NCBI GenBank assembly: GCA_965183875.1
Contig: CBCYMK010000018.1
Coordinates: forward strand, 62,001-126,000
Direction: 5' to 3'
Source of the DNA: UBA6772 sp965183875
GTDB lineage: Bacteria; Bacteroidota; Bacteroidia; Flavobacteriales; UBA7430
Length of the DNA stretch: 64,000 nucleotides
The translations under genes were made by a program, and so were the position numbers. Of this stretch, positions 17,866 through 27,387 are shown piece by piece (position 1 is the stretch's first letter; each line of letters begins with the position of its first letter). Under the pieces are notes generated by a model that was not told the origin of the DNA, searched no databases, and saw only the letters and a program-made list of their open reading frames with translations.

Positions 17866-18369
17866 ATGACTACAATAGCAAGAGAAATTATTATAGACCA
17901 AACAAAAGAGAATGTTTGGGAGGCAGTAGCAAAATTTGGGGATATATGTCACGGAAGCCCAGGAGTTAGTTCTTCACATATTACTTCTACACAGCAGGGT
18001 GGAATTGGTGCAACTCGTCACTGTGATTTTACCATGATGGGCGCTACTGCAGAGGAGCGAATTACAGAATGGAAAGAAGGAGAATCGTTAACTATAGAAG
18101 TATATGAGTTAAAAAAACTTCCCGGTATAGAAAGTATGATCGCTACTTTTAGTGTTCGTTCAGAAAACAACAAAACTGTTTTACGAGCAGATTTAGCTTA
18201 CCAGATGAAAAATATATTTTTCGATATGATGAATTGGCTGATGATGAAAAAAATGAATACTAAAAATTGGAACGCAGTATTAGCAGGACATAAAAAATAC
18301 ATCGAAACGGGAATTCGTGTTGATGAAAACACGGAATTAGAATTGGATAAAGTAATTGTACTAAACTAA
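17866..18369 (+). CDS. SRPBCC family protein
   Basis: The 167-residue protein has the helix-grip SRPBCC fold pattern: IAREIIIDQTKENVWEAVAKFGDIC at the start, ITEWKEGESLTIEVYE in the middle, and a long C-terminal helix region. Such proteins bind hydrophobic ligands in an internal cavity. It lies 6 nt after the TetR gene and is likely controlled by it. Function unknown. Confidence 0.78.
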   Translation: MTTIAREIIIDQTKENVWEAVAKFGDICHGSPGVSSSHITSTQQGGIGATRHCDFTMMGATAEERITEWKEGESLTIEVYELKKLPGIESMIATFSVRSENNKTVLRADLAYQMKNIFFDMMNWLMMKKMNTKNWNAVLAGHKKYIETGIRVDENTELELDKVIVLN

Positions 18370-18379
18370 AAATTACAGG

Positions 18380-18844
18380 ATGAAAATACTAAAAAAATTA
18401 ACCATAAATAAACCCATTGATCAAGTATGGGATGTATTAGGAAATCAGTTCGCTGATATTTACAAATGGTCAAGTTTAATAGAATCTTCTGAAGTTTCAG
18501 GGAATCCTACACTTCCAGGAGTGAGTTTTTCTATAAGATCTACTCAAACTACTGCAGGACCTACAAAGCAAGAGTTAACCTCTTTTAATCCCGCTCAACA
18601 CAACTTGTCTTATAAGGCTATTGCAGGAACACCGTTTTTCTTTAAATCGGTAAATGCGAAGTGGAGTCTTGCTAAAGCAGGAGCAGATAGTACAAATTTA
18701 GTATTGGACTTTGAAGTAAAATTTAAAGGACTGTTCTTTCTATTAACGCCCTTAGTAAAATTAAAATTGGGTAAAGTAGGAGACGAATTACTAGAAGATT
18801 TTAAATATTATGTAGAGAACGGAAAAGCTTTGCTTAGGAAATAA
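18380..18844 (+). CDS. SRPBCC family protein
   Basis: The 154-residue protein is a second helix-grip protein (LKKLTINKPIDQVWDVLGNQFADIYKWSSLIESSEV), distantly similar to its upstream neighbour, so the pair may stem from an old duplication. It is the last gene of the TetR operon and ends just before a two-way terminator. The ligand is unknown. Confidence 0.76.
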   Translation: MKILKKLTINKPIDQVWDVLGNQFADIYKWSSLIESSEVSGNPTLPGVSFSIRSTQTTAGPTKQELTSFNPAQHNLSYKAIAGTPFFFKSVNAKWSLAKAGADSTNLVLDFEVKFKGLFFLLTPLVKLKLGKVGDELLEDFKYYVENGKALLRK

Positions 18845-18864
18845 ACAAGTGTAAGATTGAAATG

Positions 18865-18900
18865 AAAGCCTGTAGGATTCTTATTCTATAGGCTTTTTTT
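18865..18900. terminator. Two-way terminator between the TetR operon and the B12 operon
   Basis: A stem AAAGCCTGTAG/CTATAGGCTTT (one G-T pair) with an AT-rich loop, seven T on the plus side and an A-rich flank that reads as T on the minus strand. It separates convergent genes ending at 18844 and 18899. Confidence 0.8.
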
Positions 18901-19678
18901 AAAGCCCATTAATTTCAAATCTACCTTTATCGGCATTCCATTTTCCAAAAGGAGAGTTGAGCATATCGTTGAGCTTAGTCCCATTTTTAAGATCCTCAGT
19001 TTCCAAAATATGGAATTTTGAATTTTCATCTATCCAAAAAATACGATCTGAAATTTGAAGTGCAGTAGCCCAATCGTGGGTAGTCATAAGAATAGACTTC
19101 CCTTCTACTCTACTCAAATTTTTCAATAAAACTGAGAGTTCCATAGTATGTGCTAAATCTAAATATGCTGTGGGCTCATCTAAAAGCAATAGATCTGTTT
19201 CTTGTGCTAAAGCTTTGGCTAAAATTACTCTTTGACGTTCACCATCACTCAAGCTAGACATCCAACGATTTTCATAATCTATTGCGCCTACCTTTGCCAA
19301 GCACGAAGATATAATAAGCTCATCTTGCTCACCTAATTTAGCATTCCAAGAGATATAAGGATACCTACCAGTAGCCACCACTTCCCTCGCTTTCATATTT
19401 ACCTCTCTCAAAGAATCGGTTAATACAACGGCCATTTTTGTTGCTATGTCCTCTGCAGATATATTTTCTAGTGCAGTCCCATTAAGAATAAGTTCTCCTG
19501 AAATACTAGGTAGTATTCCCATAAGGGTTTTTAATAAGGTTGATTTACCTTTTCCGTTTGCACCCAGTAAGCATACTAGCTCTCCAGGTTTTAAAGTAAA
19601 ACTTATATTCGATAGTACGGGAATTGAATCGTAGCCTACAGAAACATCTTTTAGTTCTATATAATTTCCTTTATCCAA
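18899..19678 (-). CDS. btuD: ABC transporter ATP-binding protein, cobalamin type
   Basis: The 259-residue ATPase has Walker A GANGKGKSTLLKTLMG, signature LSDGERQRVILAKALAQ, Walker B LLLLDEPTAYLD and the H-loop TTHDW. It belongs to the iron/B12 importer class. It overlaps the permease by 8 nt and is the last gene of the cobalamin-riboswitch operon, which makes B12 import into the cytoplasm the likely job. Related haem and siderophore importers look the same, so the substrate comes from context. Confidence 0.88.
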   Translation of the reverse strand: MDKGNYIELKDVSVGYDSIPVLSNISFTLKPGELVCLLGANGKGKSTLLKTLMGILPSISGELILNGTALENISAEDIATKMAVVLTDSLREVNMKAREVVATGRYPYISWNAKLGEQDELIISSCLAKVGAIDYENRWMSSLSDGERQRVILAKALAQETDLLLLDEPTAYLDLAHTMELSVLLKNLSRVEGKSILMTTHDWATALQISDRIFWIDENSKFHILETEDLKNGTKLNDMLNSPFGKWNADKGRFEINGL

Positions 19679-20663
19679 GACGGTTCTTTTTTAATAAATA
19701 ATAAATCACAAAAGGAGCCCCAAAAAGCGAGGTTATACTGTTGATTGGTAATACGATGTCGAAGCCAGGTACCTGTGCAATAATATCGCATACTAGCGCA
19801 ATACAAGCGCCCGTAATAGCCACCAGAGGAATAGTTATTCTGTGGTCCGTTTCTTCTACCCAAAGACGGACTAAATGTGGTACAGCCATACCTACAAAAG
19901 CTATAGGACCACAATAGGCAGTTACCCAAGCAACCAGTATACCAACCAAACAAAGAAGTTCTCTACGAATAGATTTTATAGAAACCCCTAAACTCTGTGC
20001 ATACGACTCACCTAATAATAAACTATTTAAAGCCTTAGACCTGGAGTAAGCAAACAATAGCCCGACTGCTAAAACGGGAAGCATAATTTGCAGTTCTCCC
20101 CATTGAGTTTTCGCAAAAGACCCCAATCCCCAAAGAACAAAACTTTGGATTTCTTCTGACTTCGAAAAATATTGAAGCACCCCTACAAGTGCACTTGTAA
20201 GGTAGGAAATCATCAAACCTAAAATCAATAAACTCACCGAAGAGCGAAAGCGCTTTGAAGCCCAAATCATAAGTACAAGCACTAATAAAGCACCAATGCT
20301 AGCAGCAAGGGGTACAGAAAGTAAAAAGCTTCCAGAGAAAAACAACAACAAAAGTGCGACTCCTAAACTGGCACCAGAACTTATACCTAATACATAAGGA
20401 CCAGCTAGAGGATTCCTAAAAAAACTTTGCATCAACAAACCAGAAACGGCTAATGCAGAACCTGCAAAACAAGCGGTTAATGCTTTGGGTAATCTGTACT
20501 CAAATATAATTGCTTGATAGGTTGAATGAGACCAACCATTTCCAATTATAAAATCAAAAAAATCGGACAGAGGAATAGTTACAGAACCCACTAATAAATC
20601 TGCACAAAAAAGTAACAGTAAAAGCAGTGCCATTAGAAGTGTTCTATAAAATACTTTATTCAT
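19671..20663 (-). CDS. btuC: FecCD/BtuC-type ABC permease
   Basis: The 330-residue membrane protein has about ten helices and family marks RLPKALTACFAGSALAVSGLLMQSFFRNPLAGPYVLGISSGASLG and FVGMAVPHLVRL. It would form the inner membrane channel with BtuD. It overlaps both neighbours by 8 nt, indicating translational coupling within the B12 operon. Confidence 0.9.
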   Translation of the reverse strand: MNKVFYRTLLMALLLLLLFCADLLVGSVTIPLSDFFDFIIGNGWSHSTYQAIIFEYRLPKALTACFAGSALAVSGLLMQSFFRNPLAGPYVLGISSGASLGVALLLLFFSGSFLLSVPLAASIGALLVLVLMIWASKRFRSSVSLLILGLMISYLTSALVGVLQYFSKSEEIQSFVLWGLGSFAKTQWGELQIMLPVLAVGLLFAYSRSKALNSLLLGESYAQSLGVSIKSIRRELLCLVGILVAWVTAYCGPIAFVGMAVPHLVRLWVEETDHRITIPLVAITGACIALVCDIIAQVPGFDIVLPINSITSLFGAPFVIYYLLKKNRLG

Positions 20664-21768
20664 CTTCCAAGGTTTTGTAATATTTCAAATTTCTATTGGG
20701 TAAAATTTCGGGATGAAAAATAGCAATTAAATCTGCTAAAATTTCATCTACATGCAATAAACCAGACTCCCAGTAATCGTTACCGCCAAAGGTATTTACA
20801 CGAGCATTGTTATTATAGGCCTTTTTATTTTTGAAAGCATCGAATAAATTCATGTCAGGTAGTTCATTTTCTACTTCAGTATAAGAGCTATAAGCACCGG
20901 TATTGATCCAGAAATCGCTATCGAAAGCCTTATTGTATACCAGTTCCCAGTCTAATGGACTGCTATTCATTTTCATTAAGGTATCCCATGGATAGTAAGC
21001 TCCCGCATCGGCAATAAAATGGGCTGAATAACTCAGTCCTCCTGGCATATACCATTGCTCCTTAAAGGGCATATTTATCAATATTTTTGGTCGGGATTCA
21101 ACCTTTTGAGTACGATTTTTTAAGCTTTCATAATTAGCTTTTATTTGGTTGAAAATTGAATCAGCTTGAATTTCCATATCAAAAAAGCAAGCAAAAAACT
21201 TTATCCATTCCGCTCTCCCTAATGGATGTTGTTCTAAATACTCATAAGCATAAACAAAATGTATATCGGAGTATTTATTTTCTAAGCCTGTATTAGTTCC
21301 CTGCCAACCAAAAGAATAAATCATATCGGGCTGTGCCATTAGCAAAACCTCGTGATTAAGTTTATCTAAGGAACCTAACTCTACAATTCCCCCATTTTCA
21401 AACTCTTGAAGTATTGTTTTGGAGTTGATATAATTCTTTTCGTCTATAGCCACCAAAGATTTCTCTATGCCTAGTTCTTCAATATAAGCAGCATATACCG
21501 ATGACAAAGATGCCAAACGTTTTACAGGTGTTTCAATGCAAGCTTCTTTGCCTTTGTTAGATAGGTAATACCTGTGTAAGGTATCTGTTCTATCGGATGA
21601 AAAGACCAATAGTTCTTTATAGTCTTGAAAATAGTTAACCGCAAACCCGGAGGCATAGTGAACCTCCATACTATCCATTGGAGTCCCTACAGAATACTTA
21701 GTTTTTTTCTCATTTGGACTACAAGCACAAATAAGAACTATAGAAAGGAGGCTTAGTAAATGTCTCAT
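20656..21768 (-). CDS. btuF: ABC transporter substrate-binding lipoprotein, BtuF-like
   Basis: The 370-residue protein has a lipoprotein signal (MRHLLSLLSIVLICAC) and the periplasmic-binding fold of the BtuF/FecB type: PVKRLASLSSVYAAYIEELG..SLVAIDE, then MAQPDMIYSFG and a second lobe with INMPFKEQWYMPGG and FGGNDYWESGLL. It would hand vitamin B12 from the outer membrane receptor to BtuCD. It overlaps the next gene by 8 nt and the upstream gene by 4 nt. Confidence 0.87.
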   Translation of the reverse strand: MRHLLSLLSIVLICACSPNEKKTKYSVGTPMDSMEVHYASGFAVNYFQDYKELLVFSSDRTDTLHRYYLSNKGKEACIETPVKRLASLSSVYAAYIEELGIEKSLVAIDEKNYINSKTILQEFENGGIVELGSLDKLNHEVLLMAQPDMIYSFGWQGTNTGLENKYSDIHFVYAYEYLEQHPLGRAEWIKFFACFFDMEIQADSIFNQIKANYESLKNRTQKVESRPKILINMPFKEQWYMPGGLSYSAHFIADAGAYYPWDTLMKMNSSPLDWELVYNKAFDSDFWINTGAYSSYTEVENELPDMNLFDAFKNKKAYNNNARVNTFGGNDYWESGLLHVDEILADLIAIFHPEILPNRNLKYYKTLEDE

Positions 21769-22769
21769 TGTTTAATAAAATCAAATTCTGATGGGATGAT
21801 ACCTACCTCCCACTCATCTACCAACTCAGCCTGTGTACTGTAAACCCACACCTGGCCTTGTTGCACATAATTAATAGCATCGGCAATATAAATACGATCC
21901 TCATTTACCGAAAGCCCGTAAAACAAACGATCCATAGAAGGAATCAATGGAGTCGAAATAAGCTCATCTGTAAACTCGTTTATATGCCAAACACCATTAG
22001 AAAGGAAGTAAACATCACTACCTGTATCCGATACAACTAGCTCTGTTGGGTTTTCATCTTCAAAATGATAAGTGTAAAAGATTTCTCCCGTTTCTAAATT
22101 CACACAATTTACGATCCCTATATCATTTTTAGCCCCAGCTAGCCACAACCTATTTTGATTGTCAATTTTAAAACTATTCACATCAAAATCTAGACTGTAA
22201 AAAGAGTGAATAATATCGGTAGCTACATCAATAGAATAGAGGCTGTTATCTGCTTTATTGAGCAGGTAAACTTTATCGTCTATCTGAACCATTTCCTCAG
22301 TCCAGCCCACACAATCGATAAAGCTTGTAATCTCTAGATTTTCTAAATCTATCACAGCAATTTTATTGGCATATAAATCGGTAACATAGGCCTTTTCACT
22401 ATTAACAATATGAATATACCTTGGTGAAATGAAACCCGTAATAATACCAATTGATTCGAAGTTATTAATAGCTACTACTTCGATACGAGCGGAATTATTG
22501 AGCACTAAATAGGCATAATCTCCATCAACAGTTATCGATTGCAATACATCACCTAAAGGGCGGTTATTTACTTTTTGAAAAACGGATTCTATCAATTCCT
22601 TGTTTTGCGTATCGTAATAAGAAACTGAAGCATTTCCCCATTGAAAATTACCCTCGTTGGAAATAAGTATTCCCTCAGAAATATAATGTGCTTCTGGAGC
22701 AACGCAAACCTGTTTATCACAAGAAGATAAAGCAAACGATAGGGCTATAAAGAAATAAAATACTCTCAT
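21765..22769 (-). CDS. BtuG-like surface beta-propeller lipoprotein
   Basis: The 334-residue lipoprotein (MRVFYFFIALSFALSSCDKQ, lipid cysteine at 17) is made of repeated blades of the YncE/DUF5074 kind (SISVDGDYAYLVLNN-like, IHIVNSEKAYVTDLYANKIAVIDL, IDDKVYLLNKADNSLYSIDV). In Bacteroides, BtuG is such a propeller: it sits on the cell surface, caps BtuB and binds B12 very tightly. Position between BtuB-side genes and BtuF in a riboswitch-controlled operon supports the same role. Homology to BtuG itself was not tested by alignment. Confidence 0.75.
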   Translation of the reverse strand: MRVFYFFIALSFALSSCDKQVCVAPEAHYISEGILISNEGNFQWGNASVSYYDTQNKELIESVFQKVNNRPLGDVLQSITVDGDYAYLVLNNSARIEVVAINNFESIGIITGFISPRYIHIVNSEKAYVTDLYANKIAVIDLENLEITSFIDCVGWTEEMVQIDDKVYLLNKADNSLYSIDVATDIIHSFYSLDFDVNSFKIDNQNRLWLAGAKNDIGIVNCVNLETGEIFYTYHFEDENPTELVVSDTGSDVYFLSNGVWHINEFTDELISTPLIPSMDRLFYGLSVNEDRIYIADAINYVQQGQVWVYSTQAELVDEWEVGIIPSEFDFIKQ

Positions 22770-23725
22770 TAGTTAACCAGTATTTTTTGATGGTAAAGGA
22801 TACCATTTAATTCGAACTCCACTATATAAACTCCCTTATGACTACAATAATCTGAAATCCGCAACTGATTACCTTCTGGCAATTGAATCCTATTTCCCAA
22901 AGCATCGATTAATTTACAATTACTGATGGGATACTCACTCTCAAAGTACAGCATATTACTCATAGAAACAGGGTTCGGGTAAAGATTCAGTTTAGGATAT
23001 TCTGTTAGCTCTAAGCTATTCTGATGAATAAGTCCAAGGGCATCTAAATCGAATCCACCGGAAGGGAAAGCTGTTGGCCAAGGGTCGTTAATTATTCTGC
23101 CGTAAGAATCTGTAGTTCCATATAAGGGATCTATGCAACCTACAACATCTACAATACGGATGAAGCGTATATTATTAACATCTAAATTTTCATCTAAAAC
23201 TAAATCACTCAAATCGAAAGGTGTACCCCATTGTGTGGGGTATTTACCAGCCAGATTATGAATGCTTTCGGTTGCTAATAGATCAAAACTTTCCAATTGA
23301 CTTTGGATATCCGTAACAGATTGTGAAGGAAAACGGAAGAAATTCTCTCCATCAGAACTCACTTCTACAAAAGCCAGTTCTAAAAAGTAATTGTCGAATC
23401 CATTTTCAAAAACTGCAAAATCATAGCCATCACCATTAAAAAGGGTGTTACTAAATTCAAAAGTTGCAAAACCTCCATCACCCAGACTTAAAACTGCCGG
23501 GTCTGGCTGTCCGTAACAAAAGTCAACTTCCCCATAAGTCACTTTTCCCAATGTGGTATCTGCACTATTCATCCAACCTCTTTCTACCGTACCACTTTCT
23601 GCCCAAGCTACAAACAATGGAGAGTCCATGGGTATAGCAATACAACCATCCTCGCCAAGTACAGGAGCGAACTGGGCGAATGTAGTAGAACAAATGACTA
23701 CAAAAAGTAATAGAAGATTTTTCAT
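22769..23725 (-). CDS. T9SS-sorted cell surface protein of the B12 operon
   Basis: The 318-residue secreted protein has a signal peptide (MKNLLLLFVVICSTTFAQ), a beta-rich body with DFAVFENGF..YFLELAFVEVSSDGENFFRFPS and a C-terminal T9SS sorting domain beginning LNLYPNPVS. It touches the start of the propeller gene and follows the DUF4465 gene in the same operon. A role in catching B12 or a B12-protein complex at the surface is inferred from context only; the body is not a family I can name with confidence. Confidence 0.75.
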   Translation of the reverse strand: MKNLLLLFVVICSTTFAQFAPVLGEDGCIAIPMDSPLFVAWAESGTVERGWMNSADTTLGKVTYGEVDFCYGQPDPAVLSLGDGGFATFEFSNTLFNGDGYDFAVFENGFDNYFLELAFVEVSSDGENFFRFPSQSVTDIQSQLESFDLLATESIHNLAGKYPTQWGTPFDLSDLVLDENLDVNNIRFIRIVDVVGCIDPLYGTTDSYGRIINDPWPTAFPSGGFDLDALGLIHQNSLELTEYPKLNLYPNPVSMSNMLYFESEYPISNCKLIDALGNRIQLPEGNQLRISDYCSHKGVYIVEFELNGILYHQKILVN

Positions 23726-23946
23726 TTATAAGGGTAATGGTTAAATCTTAAAAGTTGAAATTTTCATGCATATCCGTTTCTTTCCAGAGCAATTCAAAAG
23801 TGGATGAAACAATAATTTAGTTTCTCTGTGAATCTTCTTTTTACTCTGTGTATCTCACTGTCACAATCAACAAAATATAGAGATTTATTATGAACTGGGA
23901 CCTATCGGATAAGCATATTAATTTTCGACCTTCAATTGTAAACTTA

Positions 23947-24858
23947 TTAAAGCTTAACTATTTTCTGAACAGATGAACCCATTTTCACAAAGTAGATCCC
24001 TGTTTTTAATTCTGATACAGAAACAGATTCTCCAGCAGACACTAGCTTAGAAAACACTTTTTTACCAGCTAAGTCGTAAACAAAAAGATCTCCCGATATA
24101 TTAACCGTAAATTGATTCTTTACTGGGTTTGGGTAAACAGCTAAAGAGCTAGACGTTGCCTCATTAATTCCCACAGTGTTAACACTTAAATCGTCCATAC
24201 AAAAATAAGCAGGAGTATTCATTCCCCAGTCACCGTTATCAGAAGAAGACCACTCAAAACTCAATTCTGTAATATTCCCTAAAGAACTTAAATCTAACCA
24301 AGTCCAGTCAGAAACAATATAATCCTCTGTATTGTCTTCAAAACGGAAATCAGCTAAATAGAAATCAACTGTATCGATAACAGCAGAATCTAATTTCCCA
24401 ATAACAGAAAGTTTAAACCAATCTGCTTCATCACCAGAAACACCACCAAATTTCTTCGAAAACTGATCTCCATTCTCCATAGAATAGCTAGCATAGGTAG
24501 AATTCGTAATATAGAAGCCATCAACTATACGAGCAACAGAACTAATGGTCGCTCCCAATGTAGCAACGGCAAAATTAGCTCCACTATAAGCCATAGCAGT
24601 ATTAACCCCAAACTGATTAGACCAGGTTCCTGTAGTATCATCTTGAATATTAGAAACAGCAAATCCAGACCAAGATCCCCATGCATCATCATAATAGTTG
24701 GAGAAAGTAAATCCTTCTTCGGCATAACTTCCAGTACCATCGGATCCATTCCAATAACCTGCAGAGTCAAGTTGAGCTGTTTCAAAAGAAACTGTTTGCG
24801 CTTGTGTTGCTACAGAACAGGCTAAAAAGCTAATTGCAATAAGTAGTGTTTTTTTCAT
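23947..24858 (-). CDS. DUF4465 surface protein with T9SS sorting domain
   Basis: The 303-residue protein has a signal peptide (to about residue 20), a DUF4465 domain (VSFETAQLDSAGYWNGSDGTG, FSNYYDDAWGSWSGFAVSN and YFCMDDLSV) and a C-terminal T9SS domain (LAVYPNPVKNQFTV to KIVKL). DUF4465 proteins recur in Bacteroidota B12 loci. They may bind B12 on the cell surface, much as BtuH-type proteins do, but I cannot confirm that link here. It lies 12 nt after btuB. A 220-nt spacer downstream holds a TCTGTG-AATC phrase repeat only. Confidence 0.78.
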   Translation of the reverse strand: MKKTLLIAISFLACSVATQAQTVSFETAQLDSAGYWNGSDGTGSYAEEGFTFSNYYDDAWGSWSGFAVSNIQDDTTGTWSNQFGVNTAMAYSGANFAVATLGATISSVARIVDGFYITNSTYASYSMENGDQFSKKFGGVSGDEADWFKLSVIGKLDSAVIDTVDFYLADFRFEDNTEDYIVSDWTWLDLSSLGNITELSFEWSSSDNGDWGMNTPAYFCMDDLSVNTVGINEATSSSLAVYPNPVKNQFTVNISGDLFVYDLAGKKVFSKLVSAGESVSVSELKTGIYFVKMGSSVQKIVKL

Positions 24859-24870
24859 AATTGTGTTTGT

Positions 24871-26760
24871 TTATAAATAATAGTTAAAGTTCAGGTTATA
24901 AGTTCTTCCAGGCATGGGTCTTCCCAATACCAGTTGGTACGATTTATTGAATATATTTTCAACTTTAAATCCAAAATCAAAATCTCCGTATTTACAGGTA
25001 TAAGTCTTGTCTATATTTAACGATGTAATAGCATAAGCATTAAGCTTACTCGAATGATCATCTGTAGTAAAGCGCTGACTTTCGAAATGATAATTTGCAC
25101 TTAACTGCCATGATTTATAAGACCATTCGATTGTTTTATTTAACTGCACCATTGGGATATATATTAACTGTTTCCCTAAAGCACTATCTCCAGGTGTGCG
25201 TTTTGACAAATTTGTTGAGTACTGTAAAGAAGCTCTGGTGATATAACTAAACTTTCCTTTTCCTATAGGAAATTGCATATCGCTTTCAAACTCTAGTCCC
25301 TTTTGTTCTACCAAGGCTAAATTTTTTGGAGTCCAATAAGAATTCTCTGGTAGCCATATAATCCAATCTGAAATTCTACCGTAATAGATATTGAGTTTAA
25401 ACTTGGTAAGCAGCGCTTTTTTTTCAATAAAATGAGCCAAACTTATATTCAACATCATTCCATCTTCAGGAAGTAAATTTGGGTTTCCGCCAGGGCTCCA
25501 GTACCTATCGTTCCAAGAGGGTCTTCTAAAAGAACGATTTAGGGAACAGTCAAAGCTACTTTTGTTGCGGGTATAAACATAGCCAATAGAGGGTGTAAAA
25601 GGACTCCATTTATCGGCTACTAATTCTTGTTTTGCAGAAGCCAGAATCGCGCTATGAGTGGTTAGTTCTTTACGGTAATTGAAACCTAAAGAATATCTAT
25701 TTTCATAAGGCTTTACAGCATTAATATATTCAGATTTTATAAGCTGATGTTGGAAGTTTTGTGAAAGTCTTAGCCTGTTACTAGGATTAAATAAAAGCTC
25801 CAAATCCTGATTAAATGAGTATGTATTACTCAAATGATCGGCATAAATATCTTTCAGGCTATCGGCAAAAATCAACCTATCAGAATTAAAGGAACTTATT
25901 GTATTGAGTTTAAACTTTTCTTTTTCTAGCCTAGTATTAAAAACCAACCTGTGGGCAGTTTCTTCTTTATAAGCAGTAGAAAAAGACTCTGAAACTGTTG
26001 GAGGTATTTCTCGATTAGATTCCTGATAAAAATAAATTAAATCGGAGGTAAAGCTGGAGCCTAGCTTTTTAGAATATTTAGCCTGTACTGCCCTTAAATG
26101 GGTTTGTGCATGAACCATTTCTTTTTTGGTTCTAGGCATATACGGATCATCATACTCGAAATTATTTTTTGCATTTTGCTCATATAGAGCCAATTCAAAA
26201 GCTGATTTAGCTTTGGATATAGAAGCTTTGAGCCCACTATTGAACGCTCCAAAACTACCTATAGCACTCGTAAAATTTAGGTGATTCCCTTGGTAAAACT
26301 TCAGCCTACTCTTTAAATGAATGGTTCCTCCAATGGCAGCATCTCCATAAAGGGTGTTCATACCACCTGACTGTACACTTAGGCTATTCACAAAAAACAG
26401 TGGGACTAATGACAAATCGTATTGTCCAGTCATTGGGCTATTGAGCGAAATACCATTCCATAAAACCTGGGTGTGGGCAGCTCCTGCCCCTCTAATAGAG
26501 CTGGTAGCCAAAGCACCGTAAGCGCGAATGCGAATATGAGACGATGAGGATAATAAGGAAGCTAAGTTAGCAGAGGACTTCTTAGACAAGACACTGTCTA
26601 AACTGAGTATCGAAGCACCTATACTCCAACGTACCAACTTATCATCAGACAATATAATTTCATCTAATAGAGGAGCTGAGTCCCTAAATAAAGAGTCTGT
26701 GTTTTGTGCCTTAAAACTTTTTGCCCACAAGCAAAAGAAGATGAATATCCACTTATTCAT
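24871..26760 (-). CDS. btuB: TonB-dependent vitamin B12 receptor BtuB
   Basis: The outer membrane receptor has about 629 residues from the ATG at 26760 (MNKWIFIFFCLWAKSFKAQ signal peptide); an upstream in-frame ATG at 26808 would add a poor, cysteine-rich leader. The plug domain reads LASLLSSSSHIRIRAYGALATSSIRGAGAAHTQVLWNGISLNSP, close to BtuB plugs, and the barrel ends YNLNFNYYL. It is the first gene after a cobalamin riboswitch, which fixes the cargo as B12 or another corrinoid. Confidence 0.92.
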   Translation of the reverse strand: MNKWIFIFFCLWAKSFKAQNTDSLFRDSAPLLDEIILSDDKLVRWSIGASILSLDSVLSKKSSANLASLLSSSSHIRIRAYGALATSSIRGAGAAHTQVLWNGISLNSPMTGQYDLSLVPLFFVNSLSVQSGGMNTLYGDAAIGGTIHLKSRLKFYQGNHLNFTSAIGSFGAFNSGLKASISKAKSAFELALYEQNAKNNFEYDDPYMPRTKKEMVHAQTHLRAVQAKYSKKLGSSFTSDLIYFYQESNREIPPTVSESFSTAYKEETAHRLVFNTRLEKEKFKLNTISSFNSDRLIFADSLKDIYADHLSNTYSFNQDLELLFNPSNRLRLSQNFQHQLIKSEYINAVKPYENRYSLGFNYRKELTTHSAILASAKQELVADKWSPFTPSIGYVYTRNKSSFDCSLNRSFRRPSWNDRYWSPGGNPNLLPEDGMMLNISLAHFIEKKALLTKFKLNIYYGRISDWIIWLPENSYWTPKNLALVEQKGLEFESDMQFPIGKGKFSYITRASLQYSTNLSKRTPGDSALGKQLIYIPMVQLNKTIEWSYKSWQLSANYHFESQRFTTDDHSSKLNAYAITSLNIDKTYTCKYGDFDFGFKVENIFNKSYQLVLGRPMPGRTYNLNFNYYL

Positions 26761-26844
26761 ATTATGGTATATACGGCAAAAAAGCAACGAAAAGCAAAAG
26801 CAATTCACCCGACTTTTTCACCGAAAGTTGTGATTCTATCTTTG

Positions 26845-27000
26845 TTGGCAGGTCTTCTGACTCACTCCTAAATGTCGGTCTTCCCGTTTCCAGTGACCAA
26901 AGAATTGACATTTATCTACAGAGCTTACAGCTGCGGGAACAGTTTAGGATTTACACCCAATTCCCTTTTAAGGATAAACCTGAGAGGCTTTTCCACCAAG
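26845..27000 (-). promoter_or_regulatory. Cobalamin (adenosylcobalamin) riboswitch
   Basis: Read on the minus strand, the region carries the hallmark pieces in order: GAGAGGTTTATCC-type 5' stem, GGGAATTGGGTGTAAATCC, CTGTTCCCGCAGCTGTAAG, the B12-box region GGTCACTGG and, at the end, GAGTCAGAAGACCTGCC. It lies between a -7 box at 27005-27012 and btuB. It would shut off the seven-gene B12 uptake operon when cobalamin is plentiful. Confidence 0.95.
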
Positions 27001-27004
27001 ACTG

Positions 27005-27012
27005 CAAATATA
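27005..27012 (-). promoter_or_regulatory. -7 box of the B12 operon
   Basis: On the minus strand the bases read TATATTTG, an exact TAnnTTTG box, 5-8 nt before the start of the riboswitch aptamer. Confidence 0.6.
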
Positions 27013-27387
27013 GGAAGAAATAAGGAGTTAAGAAGAATGAAAACAGGAGTAAGAATACAGAAGTCAGAAAGAAGAAGAAGTTAGAGATATAAGAAGATCG
27101 GGATATTTGTAACTGGTATCTGGTCGCTGTATTTTACTCAAAACTTATAACTCAAAATTCAAAACTTTTTTTCTCTGTGTATCTCATTTTTCTTTGAGTA
27201 TCTCAGTGTTATTTTTGTATTAGATAAAGCTTAGATCCTACATAGTAATTAAACGGCTTTTTGACAATAGTACACATTGACCGTAAACCAACAATGGTGA
27301 AAACTATATTCAGGTTCCTTATTTCTGTATTCTGACTTCTATTTTAGAATTTTATTATACTTTTAATTTTTAACATATAACAATATC
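27013..27387. repeat. Repeat-phrase spacer without a gene
   Basis: The spacer holds short purine-rich phrases (GAATACAGAAGTCAGAAAG, AGAAGAAG), the phrase ACTCAAAACTTATAACTC and TCTGTGTATCTCATTTTTC/GAGTATCTCAGTG repeats. Versions of the same phrases are found at 4130-4200, 23820-23860, 38230-38300 and 40930-40960. No credible reading frame is present. Confidence 0.5.

Noticed and set aside
24525..24785. 86-codon alternative frame on the same strand as the DUF4465 gene
   Set aside because: It is the +1 frame of the DUF4465 gene and methionine/leucine-rich with no similarity; the T9SS protein frame is clearly the real one.
26872..27084. 70-codon plus-strand frame upstream of btuB
   Set aside because: It reads the antisense of the cobalamin riboswitch.
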